NCBI GenBank assembly: GCA_002356515.1 | Contig: AP017605.1 | Span: 5,999,020 to 6,063,019, forward strand | Direction: 5' to 3' | DNA: 64,000 nt | From: Mesorhizobium loti | Lineage (GTDB): Bacteria > Pseudomonadota > Alphaproteobacteria > Rhizobiales > Rhizobiaceae | Shown: piece after piece, positions 46,998 to 55,266 of the stretch | How the letters are laid out: each line of letters begins with the position of its first letter | Numbering within the stretch: the first letter of the stretch is position 1 | Notes under the pieces: model-generated | Told to the model about the DNA's origin: nothing | Database searches by the model: none | Seen by the model: only the letters and a program-made list of their open reading frames with translations | Made by a program: the position numbers and the translations under genes

Positions 46998-48214
46998 TGC
47001 CGGCCTTCGCCTATCGCGCCTATCTGGCCGACGGCTCGACGGAAGCCGGCGTTCTCGATGCATCGACCAAACAGGACGCCGCGCGCAAATTGGCGCAGCA
47101 GGGCCGCCGATCCTACCATCTTGCCCCTGTGAACAGCGAAAGGCCGCAGCTTCGCCTGCCCGGGCGCAGCGCGCTGACGCTGACGCGCAGGGTCGACCTC
47201 AGCCGCTTGTTTTCCGAACTTTCGGTGCTTCTGAATGCCGGCTTCACGGTCGACCGTGCCTTGGGCGCGGTCATCTCCGGCGAAGCCAACCGGCAGCGGC
47301 GCCAGCAGCTGCAAGCGGTGCTCGATCTGACGACCGGCGGCCGGCCGATCGCCGAGGCCTTTGCCGCCCTGCCGGGCATCACCCCGGATATTGCCGCGCT
47401 GCTTGCCAGCGGCGAGCGCAGTGGCAAGATGGCTTATATCTGCCAGCGGCTGGCGGACACGTTCGAGGCAACAGCCAAGCGCCGCGCGGCAATCGGCGAG
47501 GCGCTGGCCTATCCGGCCTTCCTGCTGCTGGTCATGAGCGGCGCGCTGGTCATCCTGGCAACGGTCCTGGTGCCGGCGCTGGAGCCGATCTTCGAGGGTT
47601 CATCCGCCCCCAAGCCGTTCACCATGACCATGCTTTCCACCTTCGGCATCGTGTTCCGCGATTACCCCTTCGTTTTCCCGCTGGCGGCGGTTCTCGGCCT
47701 GCTTTGTTACCTTCTGGTCTCCCGTTCCGCCGGCGCCAGGAGACAGCTTTCGCACTCGGTGTTGAAGATCCCGCTCATCGGCGCGCTGGTCAGGGATGCC
47801 GTGGTCGCGCGCTATCTCGAAACGCTTGCTCTGCTGCTCGGCAATGGTGTGGCGATGACCGAGGCGCTTGGCCTGGCCGCCAATGTCTCCCGGCAGAGTT
47901 CATTGGCCGCGAGCTTTGCCACCATTGAAGAGAACGTCGCCAATGGCGCGCGCCTGCACGGCGCTATCGTCAAGGCGGGGATTTTCGACCACGCGACAAT
48001 GTCGCTGGTCTCGCTTGGCGAAGAGGCCAATGCGCTTCCCGTGGTGCTGGATCGCGCCGCCAAGATGCTGCAGCTGACGCTGACGCGGCGCATCGACACC
48101 GTGCTGAAGCTGTTGACGCCGGCACTCACCATTTCGCTCGGCTTTCTCGTCGGTAGCCTGGTCATTTCGGTGATGACGACGATCCTCAGCATCAACGATC
48201 TGGCGCTGCAATGA
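46997..48214 (+). CDS. gspF: Type II secretion inner-membrane protein GspF
   Basis: 405 residues, two GspF repeats and three membrane spans ('FLLLVMSGALVILATVLVPA', 'FVFPLAAVLGLLCYLLV', 'PALTISLGFLVGSLVISVM'). Conserved 'FSELSVLLNAGFTVDRALG' opens the first repeat, and 'ALLLGNGVAMTEALGLAANV' the second. Start overlaps the gspE stop by one base. Platform protein that couples GspE to the growing pseudopilus. Confidence 0.9.
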   Translation: MPAFAYRAYLADGSTEAGVLDASTKQDAARKLAQQGRRSYHLAPVNSERPQLRLPGRSALTLTRRVDLSRLFSELSVLLNAGFTVDRALGAVISGEANRQRRQQLQAVLDLTTGGRPIAEAFAALPGITPDIAALLASGERSGKMAYICQRLADTFEATAKRRAAIGEALAYPAFLLLVMSGALVILATVLVPALEPIFEGSSAPKPFTMTMLSTFGIVFRDYPFVFPLAAVLGLLCYLLVSRSAGARRQLSHSVLKIPLIGALVRDAVVARYLETLALLLGNGVAMTEALGLAANVSRQSSLAASFATIEENVANGARLHGAIVKAGIFDHATMSLVSLGEEANALPVVLDRAAKMLQLTLTRRIDTVLKLLTPALTISLGFLVGSLVISVMTTILSINDLALQ

Positions 48215-48684
48215 CCGCCGCCCCTGGAGCCAACACAGAGGCGGACGCAACGGCCGGATTCACCCTGGTCGAGATGCTGGTGGTGCTGGCGATCATGGCG
48301 CTTGTCGCGGCCATCGCCGCACCGGGGCTGGTCAGCCACTATCGCACCAAGAGCCTGGAGACGGTGGCCGGCGAGATCACCATGCGGTTGCGCCTGTCGC
48401 GCACATCGGCCATCGCCACCGCCCGGCCGAGGCAGATCGTTGTCGATCTCGGCAGCCGTCTCATCCACTTCGGCGAACGCGACAGTCTTGCCTTGCCGGA
48501 CGATGTCAAAGTGACCCTGATCACCGGCCAGGAGACTGTCGTCGCCGATCGGCAGACAGTGCTGACCTTCCTTCCCGACGGCAGCGCTTCCGGCATGGAC
48601 ATAGCGCTGGAGCAAAAAGGGCGGACCGCGCGCATCGCGGTCAACTGGCTGACAGGGCTTTCGACATGGCGAACCCTGCCATGA
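48211..48684 (+). CDS. gspH: Type II secretion minor pseudopilin GspH
   Basis: 157 residues with prepilin site 'AGFTLVEMLVVLAIMALVAA' (cleavage G|F, Glu at +5). The following beta-rich domain with 'LRLSRTSAIATARPRQIVVD' is the GspH pattern. ATGA overlap with gspF. Minor component of the pseudopilus. Confidence 0.83.
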   Translation: MTAAPGANTEADATAGFTLVEMLVVLAIMALVAAIAAPGLVSHYRTKSLETVAGEITMRLRLSRTSAIATARPRQIVVDLGSRLIHFGERDSLALPDDVKVTLITGQETVVADRQTVLTFLPDGSASGMDIALEQKGRTARIAVNWLTGLSTWRTLP

Positions 48685-49040
48685 CCGGGCCATCGTCCCC
48701 ATCCTCAGCCGAAGAGGGATTCTCGATCCTGGAGATGATCGTTGCCATGACGATCCTGGCGCTGGTGCTCGGCATCGCCAGCCAGTCGATCGTGCTGGCC
48801 AGCCGCAGCATTGCCGCGGCCAAACGCCAGGTCGAGGCGGCCAGAACGGTTCGCATGATGCTGGCCGACTACGAGGCCCGGGCGCAAACCACGGCGCAGC
48901 CCGGCTGGACCCTGAAGACCCGCACGATAGACGTCGCAAAGGCGCGGGTGACCGCCGTTCTCATCGAGAAGCCGGGCGGAGCGTTTCCAGGCGGCCCGTT
49001 TCTGACTTTCGTGCCGGCGCAGGGCCCGGCTGCGCGATGA
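48681..49040 (+). CDS. gspI: Type II secretion minor pseudopilin GspI
   Basis: 119 residues from ATG 48681, which overlaps the gspH stop (ATGA) like other genes in the operon; ATG 48666 would add five residues. Prepilin site 'EEGFSILEMIVAMTILALVL' with Glu at +5. The short length and position between GspH and GspJ identify GspI, which forms the tip trimer with GspJ and GspK. Confidence 0.8.
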   Translation: MTGPSSPSSAEEGFSILEMIVAMTILALVLGIASQSIVLASRSIAAAKRQVEAARTVRMMLADYEARAQTTAQPGWTLKTRTIDVAKARVTAVLIEKPGGAFPGGPFLTFVPAQGPAAR

Positions 49041-49753
49041 GCTGGCCGTTCTCCCGCGCTCAGGCGAAGGCCTGCGTCGTTCGCCGCCGTCTTGCAGGCG
49101 CTGCTTCATCCGACGGCAAGTCGCATCCGCAACCCCAGGCATCGGCAGCGGGTTTTGCGCTCATCGATGTGCTGGTGGGGCTGGCGCTGATCGGCGTCAT
49201 CACATCGCTGATGATGGTCTTTCTCGGCCAGGCGCGAACCATGATGCGTATCGAAAAGGCGACCGAGTTCCAGATGGAGGTCGATGCCGCATCGCGGTTC
49301 CTCGAGACGGCGATAAGCCACGCCGAGCCCTTGCCTCTGTCGAAATCGTCGCCGGACAAGGTGCTCTATTTCAGCGGGGATGGTGCCCGGATCGAGTTCA
49401 ATGCCGTTCAGGCGATAGGTTTCAAATCCTCCGCATTGCGCGAAATCGCCGTTTCGCCCGGCGATGGCGGAGGCGCCCTGGTCATCGTCCAGAAAACGCG
49501 GCGCGGCAGCAAGCCCGGCGCATCGGTGTCGAGCGAACCGGTGCGGCTGATCGGCGGCGTGAGCGCGATGAAATTCGAATATCTCGACAACGCGCTCGCG
49601 CCGCCATCGTGGCTGCCGGTCTGGAATGCGCCGCGGCGGCTGCCCGCCGCCGTGCGCTTCACCCTCTCAGTGGCGCGCGATGGCGCGGCCTATTCATCCC
49701 GGGGTTTTGCCCGCCTCGATCTGGCAGGCACCGCACCGCCTCGCACGAATTGA
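49037..49753 (+). CDS. gspJ: Type II secretion minor pseudopilin GspJ
   Basis: 238 residues. Prepilin-like segment 'AAGFALIDVLVGLALIGVIT', with Asp at the usual Glu+5 place, follows an unusually long basic leader of about 38 residues ('AQAKACVVRRRLAGAASS'). Globular domain ends 'ARLDLAGTAPPRTN'. ATGA overlap with gspI. Last gene of the plus-strand half; gspG faces it from the other strand 18 bp away. Confidence 0.8.
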   Translation: MSWPFSRAQAKACVVRRRLAGAASSDGKSHPQPQASAAGFALIDVLVGLALIGVITSLMMVFLGQARTMMRIEKATEFQMEVDAASRFLETAISHAEPLPLSKSSPDKVLYFSGDGARIEFNAVQAIGFKSSALREIAVSPGDGGGALVIVQKTRRGSKPGASVSSEPVRLIGGVSAMKFEYLDNALAPPSWLPVWNAPRRLPAAVRFTLSVARDGAAYSSRGFARLDLAGTAPPRTN

Positions 49754-49771
49754 GCGGGCTCTCTTCGACCG

Positions 49772-50260
49772 TCAGTTGGTGACGTCCTGGTCCTCGCCGG
49801 TTCCGTCGGGTTTGCCGTCCTTGCCAAGGCTGCGGATGACCACGCCGCTGGCATCGGCCTTCACTTCGTAGGAGTAGGGCCTGCCCCATGGATCCTTCAG
49901 GCCGGTTGTCCCCTTGAGATAAGGCCCGTTCCAGCGCGTCTCGCCGGCAGGCTGCGCGACCAGAGCGTTGAGCCCCTCTTCATCGGTCGGGTATTTCGCA
50001 TTGTCGACATAGTAGAGTTCGAGCGCGCTTTCGATGTTGCGGATCTGCGCCTTGGCCGCATTGGTCCTGGCCGCGCCGAGATAGCGCAGCACCTGCGGCG
50101 CCGCGAGCGTCGCGATCAGCGCGATGATGGCGAGCACGACCAGAAGCTCGACCAGGGTGAAGCCGCTCTGGCGATCGTCGCGTTTACCGACAGATTTTCT
50201 GGCGCGGCCCGGTTCTTCGGAGGGTTGACGTTTTTCGGAGGGGTGAAGAGAGCGCATCAT
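49772..50260 (-). CDS. gspG: Type II secretion major pseudopilin GspG
   Basis: 162 residues with a long hydrophilic leader of ~32 residues and the prepilin site 'QSGFTLVELLVVLAIIALIA' (G|F, Glu+5). Diagnostic C-terminal features of GspG: 'YYVDNAKYPTDEEGLNALV' and 'NGPYLKGTTGLKDPWGRPY', the calcium-loop region. ATG 50260 overlaps the prepilin peptidase stop by one base (TGATG); ATG 50257 is equally possible. Main subunit of the pseudopilus. Confidence 0.92.
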   Translation of the reverse strand: MMRSLHPSEKRQPSEEPGRARKSVGKRDDRQSGFTLVELLVVLAIIALIATLAAPQVLRYLGAARTNAAKAQIRNIESALELYYVDNAKYPTDEEGLNALVAQPAGETRWNGPYLKGTTGLKDPWGRPYSYEVKADASGVVIRSLGKDGKPDGTGEDQDVTN

Positions 50261-50754
50261 CAGAGCAGTCCCATGTCTAGACCTGCAAATTGTTCCAGCG
50301 CCCAGCTTGAGCCGAGGCCGATGGCGATAAACGGACCGAAGGCGACGCGGGCCCGAGCTGCCGCCGGTCCCGTCGCGACCACCTGCCCGCCGACGAACAA
50401 AAGAGCGCTGGTGCTGGCGATGAACAGCAGCACCGGCAACAGCAGCGGGCTGATCCAGCACGCGGCGGCCGCCAGCATCTTGACGTCGCCGAGGCCGAGG
50501 CCGATCCGGCCGGTCATGAGGAAATGGCCGTGCCGCAGCAGCCAGGCTGCAATGAAAGTCGCGGCGGCGAACAGCAGATGCAGCAGTAGGCCGTCTGCCT
50601 GCGCCGCCAACTGATAGCAAAGCCCGATGCCGGCCAGCGCCAGGTTGAGCCCGTCAGGGATGATCTGCCGGCGGAAATCGGCGACCGCAATGGCGGCGAG
50701 AACAATCGCCAGGGCGATCGTGGCAGCCAGTACGAGAGATGGATGCGTAGCCAT
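50260..50754 (-). CDS. gspO: Prepilin peptidase, short form (GspO/CpaA-like)
   Basis: 164 residues, all membrane. Catalytic aspartates are in 'AVADFRRQIIPDGLN' and 'GLGLGDVKMLAAAACW' (GxGD). It lacks the N-terminal zinc/methyltransferase domain of classical GspO/PilD and so resembles CpaA/TadV-type peptidases. It presumably processes GspG, H, I, J and K. ATG 50754 lies 2 bp after the gspD stop. Confidence 0.85.
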   Translation of the reverse strand: MATHPSLVLAATIALAIVLAAIAVADFRRQIIPDGLNLALAGIGLCYQLAAQADGLLLHLLFAAATFIAAWLLRHGHFLMTGRIGLGLGDVKMLAAAACWISPLLLPVLLFIASTSALLFVGGQVVATGPAAARARVAFGPFIAIGLGSSWALEQFAGLDMGLL

Positions 50755-50756
50755 CG

Positions 50757-52883
50757 TCAATACGCCAGCCTCTTCAAATCCTGCTGCAGCTTGGTGCCGC
50801 CACGCCGCTTCTGGATCGGCGTCTGCAGGCTGATCTTGCCGCGGAATTCGTCGGTCACCTCGCGCGCTTCATTGATATCACGCACGACATGGGGGCGGAT
50901 GAAGATAATCAATTCGGTGCGCCTGATGGAATCGTCTTTCTGCTTGAACGCATTGCCGAGAATCGGGATGTCGCCGAGGATCGGCACCTGGCTGCGGTCG
51001 ACATTGTTGTTCTGCTGGATGAGGCCGCCCAGTGCCAGGCTTTCGCCGTCATTGACCAGCACGCGCGTCTGGATCTTGCGCTGCTGGATGGTTGGCGAGT
51101 CGATATCGGAACTTTCCGTCTTGGTGACGTTGCTGACCTCCTGCTGGATGTCGAGCATGACCCTGCCGGCATTGTTGATGCGCGGCGTCACCGTCAGGAT
51201 GACGCCGGTATCCTTCATCTGGACCGAGTTGATGATCGGTGCGCTGCCGTTGCCGGTGTCCTGCGATTGCTGGGTCAGGATCGGCACCTGGTCGCCGACC
51301 TGCAAGATCGCCTTCTGGTTGTTGAGCGCCATGATGGTCGGCGCCGAGATGACATTGACGTCGGTGATCTTGGAAAGCGCGTTCAACGTCACCTGGATGT
51401 TGTCGGTTGCATAGCTCCAGTTGAAGCCGGGCAGGGTGGCCGCCGCGGCGGCCTTGGCCACGTCCGTCACGGAGACCTTGGTGCCGCCATTCTCGAAGAA
51501 CCAGCGCAGGCCGTATTTCAAATCGTCGTTGAGCGTGACTTCGGCGATCACCGCTTCCAGCATGACTTGCGTCGGCAGCACGTCGACCTTGGTCAGGATC
51601 TGCTCGATGCGTTCATAGTCGCGCGCCGTGGTCTGGATCAGCAGCGCATTGTTCTCGACATCGGCGACCACAGTGGCATGGGCGGGCGCCTCATTGTCTT
51701 GCTGAGGCAGCGAGGGCGAGGGCCCGGTCAGCGGCGCCGGCGTGACGCCGTCCGACTGCATGGCGATCGGCGTCTGGTCGGGCGACACGTTCGAGCCGCC
51801 CGATTGGCCTTCGGTCTTCACCGTGGTGCCGAGAACCGAGCTCAGCACCGCGGCCAGTTCCTTGGCCGGCCGGTTCTGGATCTGGTAGACGAAGAGCTGA
51901 CTTTCATTGGTCTCGGCCAGCTTGTCGAGCTTGTTGATCCAGGTTGCGGCGCGCGCCAGATAGGCCGGGCGCGAGGTGATCACCAGCACCGAATTCAGCC
52001 TGTCATTGGGGATGAACTGGATGAGCTTGGCGCCTGGCCCTTCCTTGGTGCCGAAGATCGAATCGAGCTCGGCGGCAACCGCTTCCGGCTTCGAGGTCTT
52101 CAACGGATGCAGCGCCACCGACATGCCGCGCATCCAGTCGACATCGAACACCGAAACCGCTTCCCGGATGGCATTGAGGTCGCTGTCGCTGCCGGCGACG
52201 GTGATGATGTTGCGGGTGGAATCGACGCGCAGCACCGAGCCCTGGCGGGTGATCGGTTCGAGAATGGTCTTCATCTCGTCGGCGGCGATGAATTGCAGCT
52301 GCAGCACCTGCACCTTGACGCCGGGGCCGGACGGCGAGGTCGAGGGCACGCTGACCGGCGGCGTCGAGGCCATGATCTCCGACAGCGGCACGATCTGGTA
52401 GGTGCCGGCGCGGCTGGTGATGCCGGCGGCGTTCACCGCCAGCGCCGATTGCAGGATGTCGACCAGCGCATCCTTCGACACCGGCTGCGAGGTCTGCAGC
52501 GTCACCGTGCCTTGCACGCGCGGGTCGACGATGTAGTTGAGGTGCAGCGCGTCCCCCAGCACCGCCTTGGCCGCGTCGGCGATCGGCGCATTGACCAGAT
52601 TGAGCTCGAACTTGCCGGAGCCGTCGCTCGTCACCTTCGTGACCGGCGCGCCCGACGACACGAACTGGCCCGTGCCCTGATACTGCGCGCCATTGAAGCG
52701 TTGTGCGGCGCCCGCCGCCGAGGTGATGGTGGCAGGCCCTGTATAGCCCGACCGCAGTGGCGAATTCTTGGCGTGCAGGCTGTCGATGGTCTCGGTGAAA
52801 AAGTCCTTGCCCGGCGCGGAGGTGCAGCCGGCAACAGCCAGCAGCGTGAACAACACGACGCAATGACTCGGCTTGCTCGACAT
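50757..52883 (-). CDS. gspD: Type II secretion outer-membrane secretin GspD
   Basis: 708 residues. Lipoprotein signal 'LFTLLAVAGCTSAPG' (lipobox AGC, Cys ~20). N-terminal N0 domain ('LNLVNAPIADAAKAVLGDAL'), repeated N1-N3 domains, and the C-terminal secretin barrel ('QVMLEAVIAEVTLNDDLKYG', 'VPILGDIPILGNAFKQ'). Being a lipoprotein, it may insert without a separate pilotin. A Gly/Ser/Pro-rich insertion lies in the N3 loop at ~365-405. First gene of the minus-strand gspD-O-G group. Confidence 0.93.
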   Translation of the reverse strand: MSSKPSHCVVLFTLLAVAGCTSAPGKDFFTETIDSLHAKNSPLRSGYTGPATITSAAGAAQRFNGAQYQGTGQFVSSGAPVTKVTSDGSGKFELNLVNAPIADAAKAVLGDALHLNYIVDPRVQGTVTLQTSQPVSKDALVDILQSALAVNAAGITSRAGTYQIVPLSEIMASTPPVSVPSTSPSGPGVKVQVLQLQFIAADEMKTILEPITRQGSVLRVDSTRNIITVAGSDSDLNAIREAVSVFDVDWMRGMSVALHPLKTSKPEAVAAELDSIFGTKEGPGAKLIQFIPNDRLNSVLVITSRPAYLARAATWINKLDKLAETNESQLFVYQIQNRPAKELAAVLSSVLGTTVKTEGQSGGSNVSPDQTPIAMQSDGVTPAPLTGPSPSLPQQDNEAPAHATVVADVENNALLIQTTARDYERIEQILTKVDVLPTQVMLEAVIAEVTLNDDLKYGLRWFFENGGTKVSVTDVAKAAAAATLPGFNWSYATDNIQVTLNALSKITDVNVISAPTIMALNNQKAILQVGDQVPILTQQSQDTGNGSAPIINSVQMKDTGVILTVTPRINNAGRVMLDIQQEVSNVTKTESSDIDSPTIQQRKIQTRVLVNDGESLALGGLIQQNNNVDRSQVPILGDIPILGNAFKQKDDSIRRTELIIFIRPHVVRDINEAREVTDEFRGKISLQTPIQKRRGGTKLQQDLKRLAY

Positions 52884-52934
52884 CCACCCGATTCCCCTAG
52901 GGGTTCAGTCTAGGGCTTCTTGCAGGCCGATGTC

Positions 52935-53109
52935 GGGAATGATGGGTGTGTTTGGGGTCTATCCACAGGGTAGGTGGGGAGGAGTGTGCGCGATTTGGAG
53001 ATCGATGCAGGATGCTTGCGCTCCTGCACAGGAGCGCGATCTCGGTCGGGACTGCTTTGGGCTATCGAGGCGGCGTGGCCTTGGTCTGGGAGGTTAAGCC
53101 GACATTGCG
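52935..53109. repeat. Repeat unit A, degenerate copy
   Basis: This ~175-bp non-coding stretch shares blocks such as GTTTGGGGTCTATCCAC, GAGTGTGCGCGATTTG and AAGCCGACATTGCG with the unit at 57013-57207, and like it runs straight into the GTGCACTGTCACCGTAATT repeat. The upstream part of the gap (52884-52934) holds the gspD promoter side. No gene is seen in 52884-53189. Confidence 0.7.
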
Positions 53110-53133
53110 AAAAAGTGCACTGTCACCGTAATT
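53110..53133 (+). repeat. RAYT-associated repeat, copy R1
   Basis: AAAAAGTGCACTGTCACCGTAATT in forward orientation. It marks the left edge of the first cassette (53134-54003), whose right edge is the inverted copy at 54004-54030. Confidence 0.85.
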
Positions 53134-53189
53134 CCTCCCTAACAATGGTGAGCAGAGAACAGTTTACCCCCGCAGGTGAGCCATTGCTT

Positions 53190-53942
53190 TTATCTTTCGG
53201 TTCCTAGAACCTCATGCCGAGCGAGATACCAGCGAACGGGTTCCGTCTGGTATCCCATATCGAAAACCTGCTGCATCCGCTCCATGCAGCCCGTCTCGTC
53301 GCCAGAAGCTCGGTGCAACGCGCCATCGTGAAACAATGCAACTCCGAGCGCTAACTTGATTGAACGATTGCTAGCAGCAGTCCGGAAGGCCGCAGCCAGG
53401 CTTCGCTCCTTCGTCGCACCTTCTAGCGCATCCTCGAAGGCGATCTCGCCCAGCATTTGTTTCACGGTCTGGGCCGGGTAGCGGAACAGTGTCGGGCGCT
53501 TGTTGTATTTAACGTTCAGCTTGCGTAGGTATTCAAGCGCGTAGTCGCGGCTGGCATCGTCACCCATCGTCAGGGCCATGTAGTGCAGGACAAGTCCGAA
53601 GGTCGCACCACCAGCCAGGTCGGGCGCCATGCCTATTGATCGATCCATAATGCCAGCACACAGCTCACGAGTGAGCTCGATCGCCCGAGCGCGATCATCA
53701 AGACACCAATAAGCTGCGCCTATTTGAAGTTGTTGTCCTGGAGCATCCGGAGTGTTCTTCTTCTGATAGGAATCTACTTGGTACAGAAGAGGAAGCGCTG
53801 CTGTATAATCTCCTATCCCGCAATAGGATTTTGCCAATCCATCGATCCACCCAATATCATTCGGCTCTACAGCGATTATCTCTCTAAATGCTCTGACCGC
53901 TTCGTCAAAGCGACCTGCTAAAAGGAGAACAAGTGCTGACAT
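53190..53942 (-). CDS. TPR-like protein, candidate immunity protein of a lost Rhs toxin
   Basis: 250 residues, predicted helical with tetratricopeptide-like pairs: 'GRFDEAVRAFREIIAVEPND' and 'GIGDYTAALPLLYQVDSYQ', then 'LDDRARAIELTRELCAGI'. No signal peptide. Its ATG overlaps (TAATG) the stop of a short frame encoding an Rhs YD-repeat remnant, so it lies where an Rhs immunity gene or toxin-linked gene would be. GC is lower than the gsp genes. Function is unknown; immunity is inferred from place only. Confidence 0.55.
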   Translation of the reverse strand: MSALVLLLAGRFDEAVRAFREIIAVEPNDIGWIDGLAKSYCGIGDYTAALPLLYQVDSYQKKNTPDAPGQQLQIGAAYWCLDDRARAIELTRELCAGIMDRSIGMAPDLAGGATFGLVLHYMALTMGDDASRDYALEYLRKLNVKYNKRPTLFRYPAQTVKQMLGEIAFEDALEGATKERSLAAAFRTAASNRSIKLALGVALFHDGALHRASGDETGCMERMQQVFDMGYQTEPVRWYLARHEVLGTER

Positions 53943-54003
53943 TAGAAATCAAACCCTCCTCGGATATTCCCGTTAGCATCATAGGTTACCGCGCGGACGG
54001 AAG
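53942..54003 (-). pseudogene. Rhs YD-repeat remnant cut by the RAYT repeat
   Basis: On the minus strand this short piece reads 'VRAVTYDANGNIRGGFDF' then stop. TYDANGNI is a canonical Rhs YD-repeat motif. Upstream it meets the repeat at 54004-54030, beyond which lies the transposase gene, so the rest of the Rhs gene is missing. Confidence 0.7.
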
Positions 54004-54747
54004 AATTACGGTGACAGTGCACTAATTTTTCCCCGTCGGCCCCGCTTTCCCGGTTTCACGGCTCTTCCAGTTTGCGCGGCAATCCGGCCCAAAAAAGCTT
54101 CATCCCCCACCGGCCGGCCAATGCTCTCGGCCTTGCGCAGCGCGTCGAAGGCCGCGACATCCGTCTCGACCAAATCGAACAGTCCGCTCGACGATGGCAG
54201 GCGATCCCGCATCGGCTGCGGATCGGTAACGCCATCGGGCTCGCCCGTGAGATGCGCGCGAGCGCTTGACCAGGGCCAATCCGCCACCTGTTTCACCAGC
54301 CCCGCGCGGACCGGATTCAGTACGACATACCGTACCGCCGACAAGAGGTGGTCCTCGTCCATCGCAACGGCGCCGAAGCGCCCTTGCCAGAAGTGTCCGG
54401 TTTTCTTCTGTCTCGCATGGATGATGCCGGCATAGGTGCGATGCACCTTGGCGAGCGCGCGCCGGAGACCGTCCGGATCGGTCGGCGTCAGGATCAGGTG
54501 CACATGGTTCGGCATCAGGCACCATGCCCAGATGCCGACATTGGCGGCGCGGCAATGCTCGACCAGCAGGGTCTTGTAGAGCGCGTAGTCCCTGGGCGTG
54601 AAAAACACCTTGGCGCGCCCGTTGCCGCGCTGCGTCACGTGGTGCGGCAGACCGGGAACGACAATGCGAGCAAGGCGAGCCATGCGGCTAATCTACACTC
54701 TGCGATAGCCAGGCGAACAGCGTAAAAAGTGCACTGTCACCGTAATT
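54004..54747 (-). mobile_element. RAYT element 1 (single-gene REP-type transposon-like unit)
   Basis: About 744 bp bounded by inverted copies of the same repeat: AATTACGGTGACAGTGCAC followed by TAATTTTT at 54004-54030 and AAAAAGTGCACTGTCACCG followed by TAATT at 54724-54747. It carries one RAYT gene. Element 2 at 56269-57012 is nearly identical and in the same orientation. Confidence 0.85.
54006..54683 (-). CDS. REP-associated tyrosine transposase (RAYT, Y1 family), copy 1
   Basis: 225 residues, starting [19 protein letters not shown] motif His60/His62 in '[11 protein letters not shown]' and the putative catalytic Tyr119 in '[15 protein letters not shown]' are intact, so it may be active. 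RAYTs cut single-stranded DNA at REP palindromes and are usually single-copy domesticated enzymes; here there are two. The stop codon and the last codons (ISALSP) lie inside the flanking repeat. The basic tail 'KPGKRGRRGK' may bind DNA. Confidence 0.9.
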   Translation of the reverse strand: MARLARIVVPGLPHHVTQRGNGRAKVFFTPRDYALYKTLLVEHCRAANVGIWAWCLMPNHVHLILTPTDPDGLRRALAKVHRTYAGIIHARQKKTGHFWQGRFGAVAMDEDHLLSAVRYVVLNPVRAGLVKQVADWPWSSARAHLTGEPDGVTDPQPMRDRLPSSSGLFDLVETDVAAFDALRKAESIGRPVGDEAFLGRIAAQTGRAVKPGKRGRRGKISALSP

Positions 54748-54759
54748 CCGTAATCCCCA

Positions 54760-54773
54760 GCACTGTCACCGTA
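54760..54773 (+). repeat. Partial copy of the RAYT-associated repeat (R4)
   Basis: GCACTGTCACCGTA follows the full copy at 54724-54747 after 12 bp. Two tandem copies at this edge suggest a second insertion or a partial duplication. Confidence 0.7.
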
Positions 54774-54797
54774 AAATGCGATTCCGCGATTCGTAGT

Positions 54798-55253
54798 TCA
54801 ACGATTGTCAGAATCAGATGTCCATCCAGAAATAACTCGCTCGATCAGCAAAGTGTCGTTCCAGATACCACGAATTGGCATTTTGCGTTGCTCGGGCGTG
54901 AGATTTTCGACGCGCCACTCCTTCTCACCGTCCCACAGCCACCATACAGAAACCTTTCCAGTGCGAGGGTCGGCAACTCCGTCTCGAAATATAGGAAAAG
55001 CTGCCACCTCGGCCGGTACCGCAACGTTCCCCACAACTGTTACAATACCCTTTGAAACTGCAGACCCTAGAGGAAAAAAGCACGAAAATTGAACGGCGTT
55101 GCTAACGATATCGCCTATCTTCTTCGGGCGAGTTTTATAGATTTTTTCGAAAACCCTTAGGAGGGCGCCATATCTTACATGCTTGTGAGTGTATATGGCG
55201 TAGCATTTTCCAATAGACGTTTGAAATTCAACAACATCTCCAATTTTAACCAT
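54798..55253 (-). CDS. Probable immunity protein for the adjacent Rhs nuclease tip
   Basis: 151 residues, AT-rich relative to the window, starting 13 bp after the Rhs tip gene with GAGG upstream. Begins 'MVKIGDVVEFQTSIGKCYAI'; ends with 'WWLWDGEKEWRVENLTPEQ' and 'RGIWNDTLLIERVISGW'. No signal peptide, as expected for a protein that protects the cytoplasm. Family not securely recognised. Position directly downstream of a toxin tip is the main evidence. Confidence 0.6.
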   Translation of the reverse strand: MVKIGDVVEFQTSIGKCYAIYTHKHVRYGALLRVFEKIYKTRPKKIGDIVSNAVQFSCFFPLGSAVSKGIVTVVGNVAVPAEVAAFPIFRDGVADPRTGKVSVWWLWDGEKEWRVENLTPEQRKMPIRGIWNDTLLIERVISGWTSDSDNR

Positions 55254-55266
55254 CGAATAACCTCGG

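Noticed and set aside
50889..52913. 674-codon plus-strand frame across the secretin gene
   Set aside because: Antisense shadow; composition is R/H/D/G repeats typical of reverse-frame reading of GC-rich genes.
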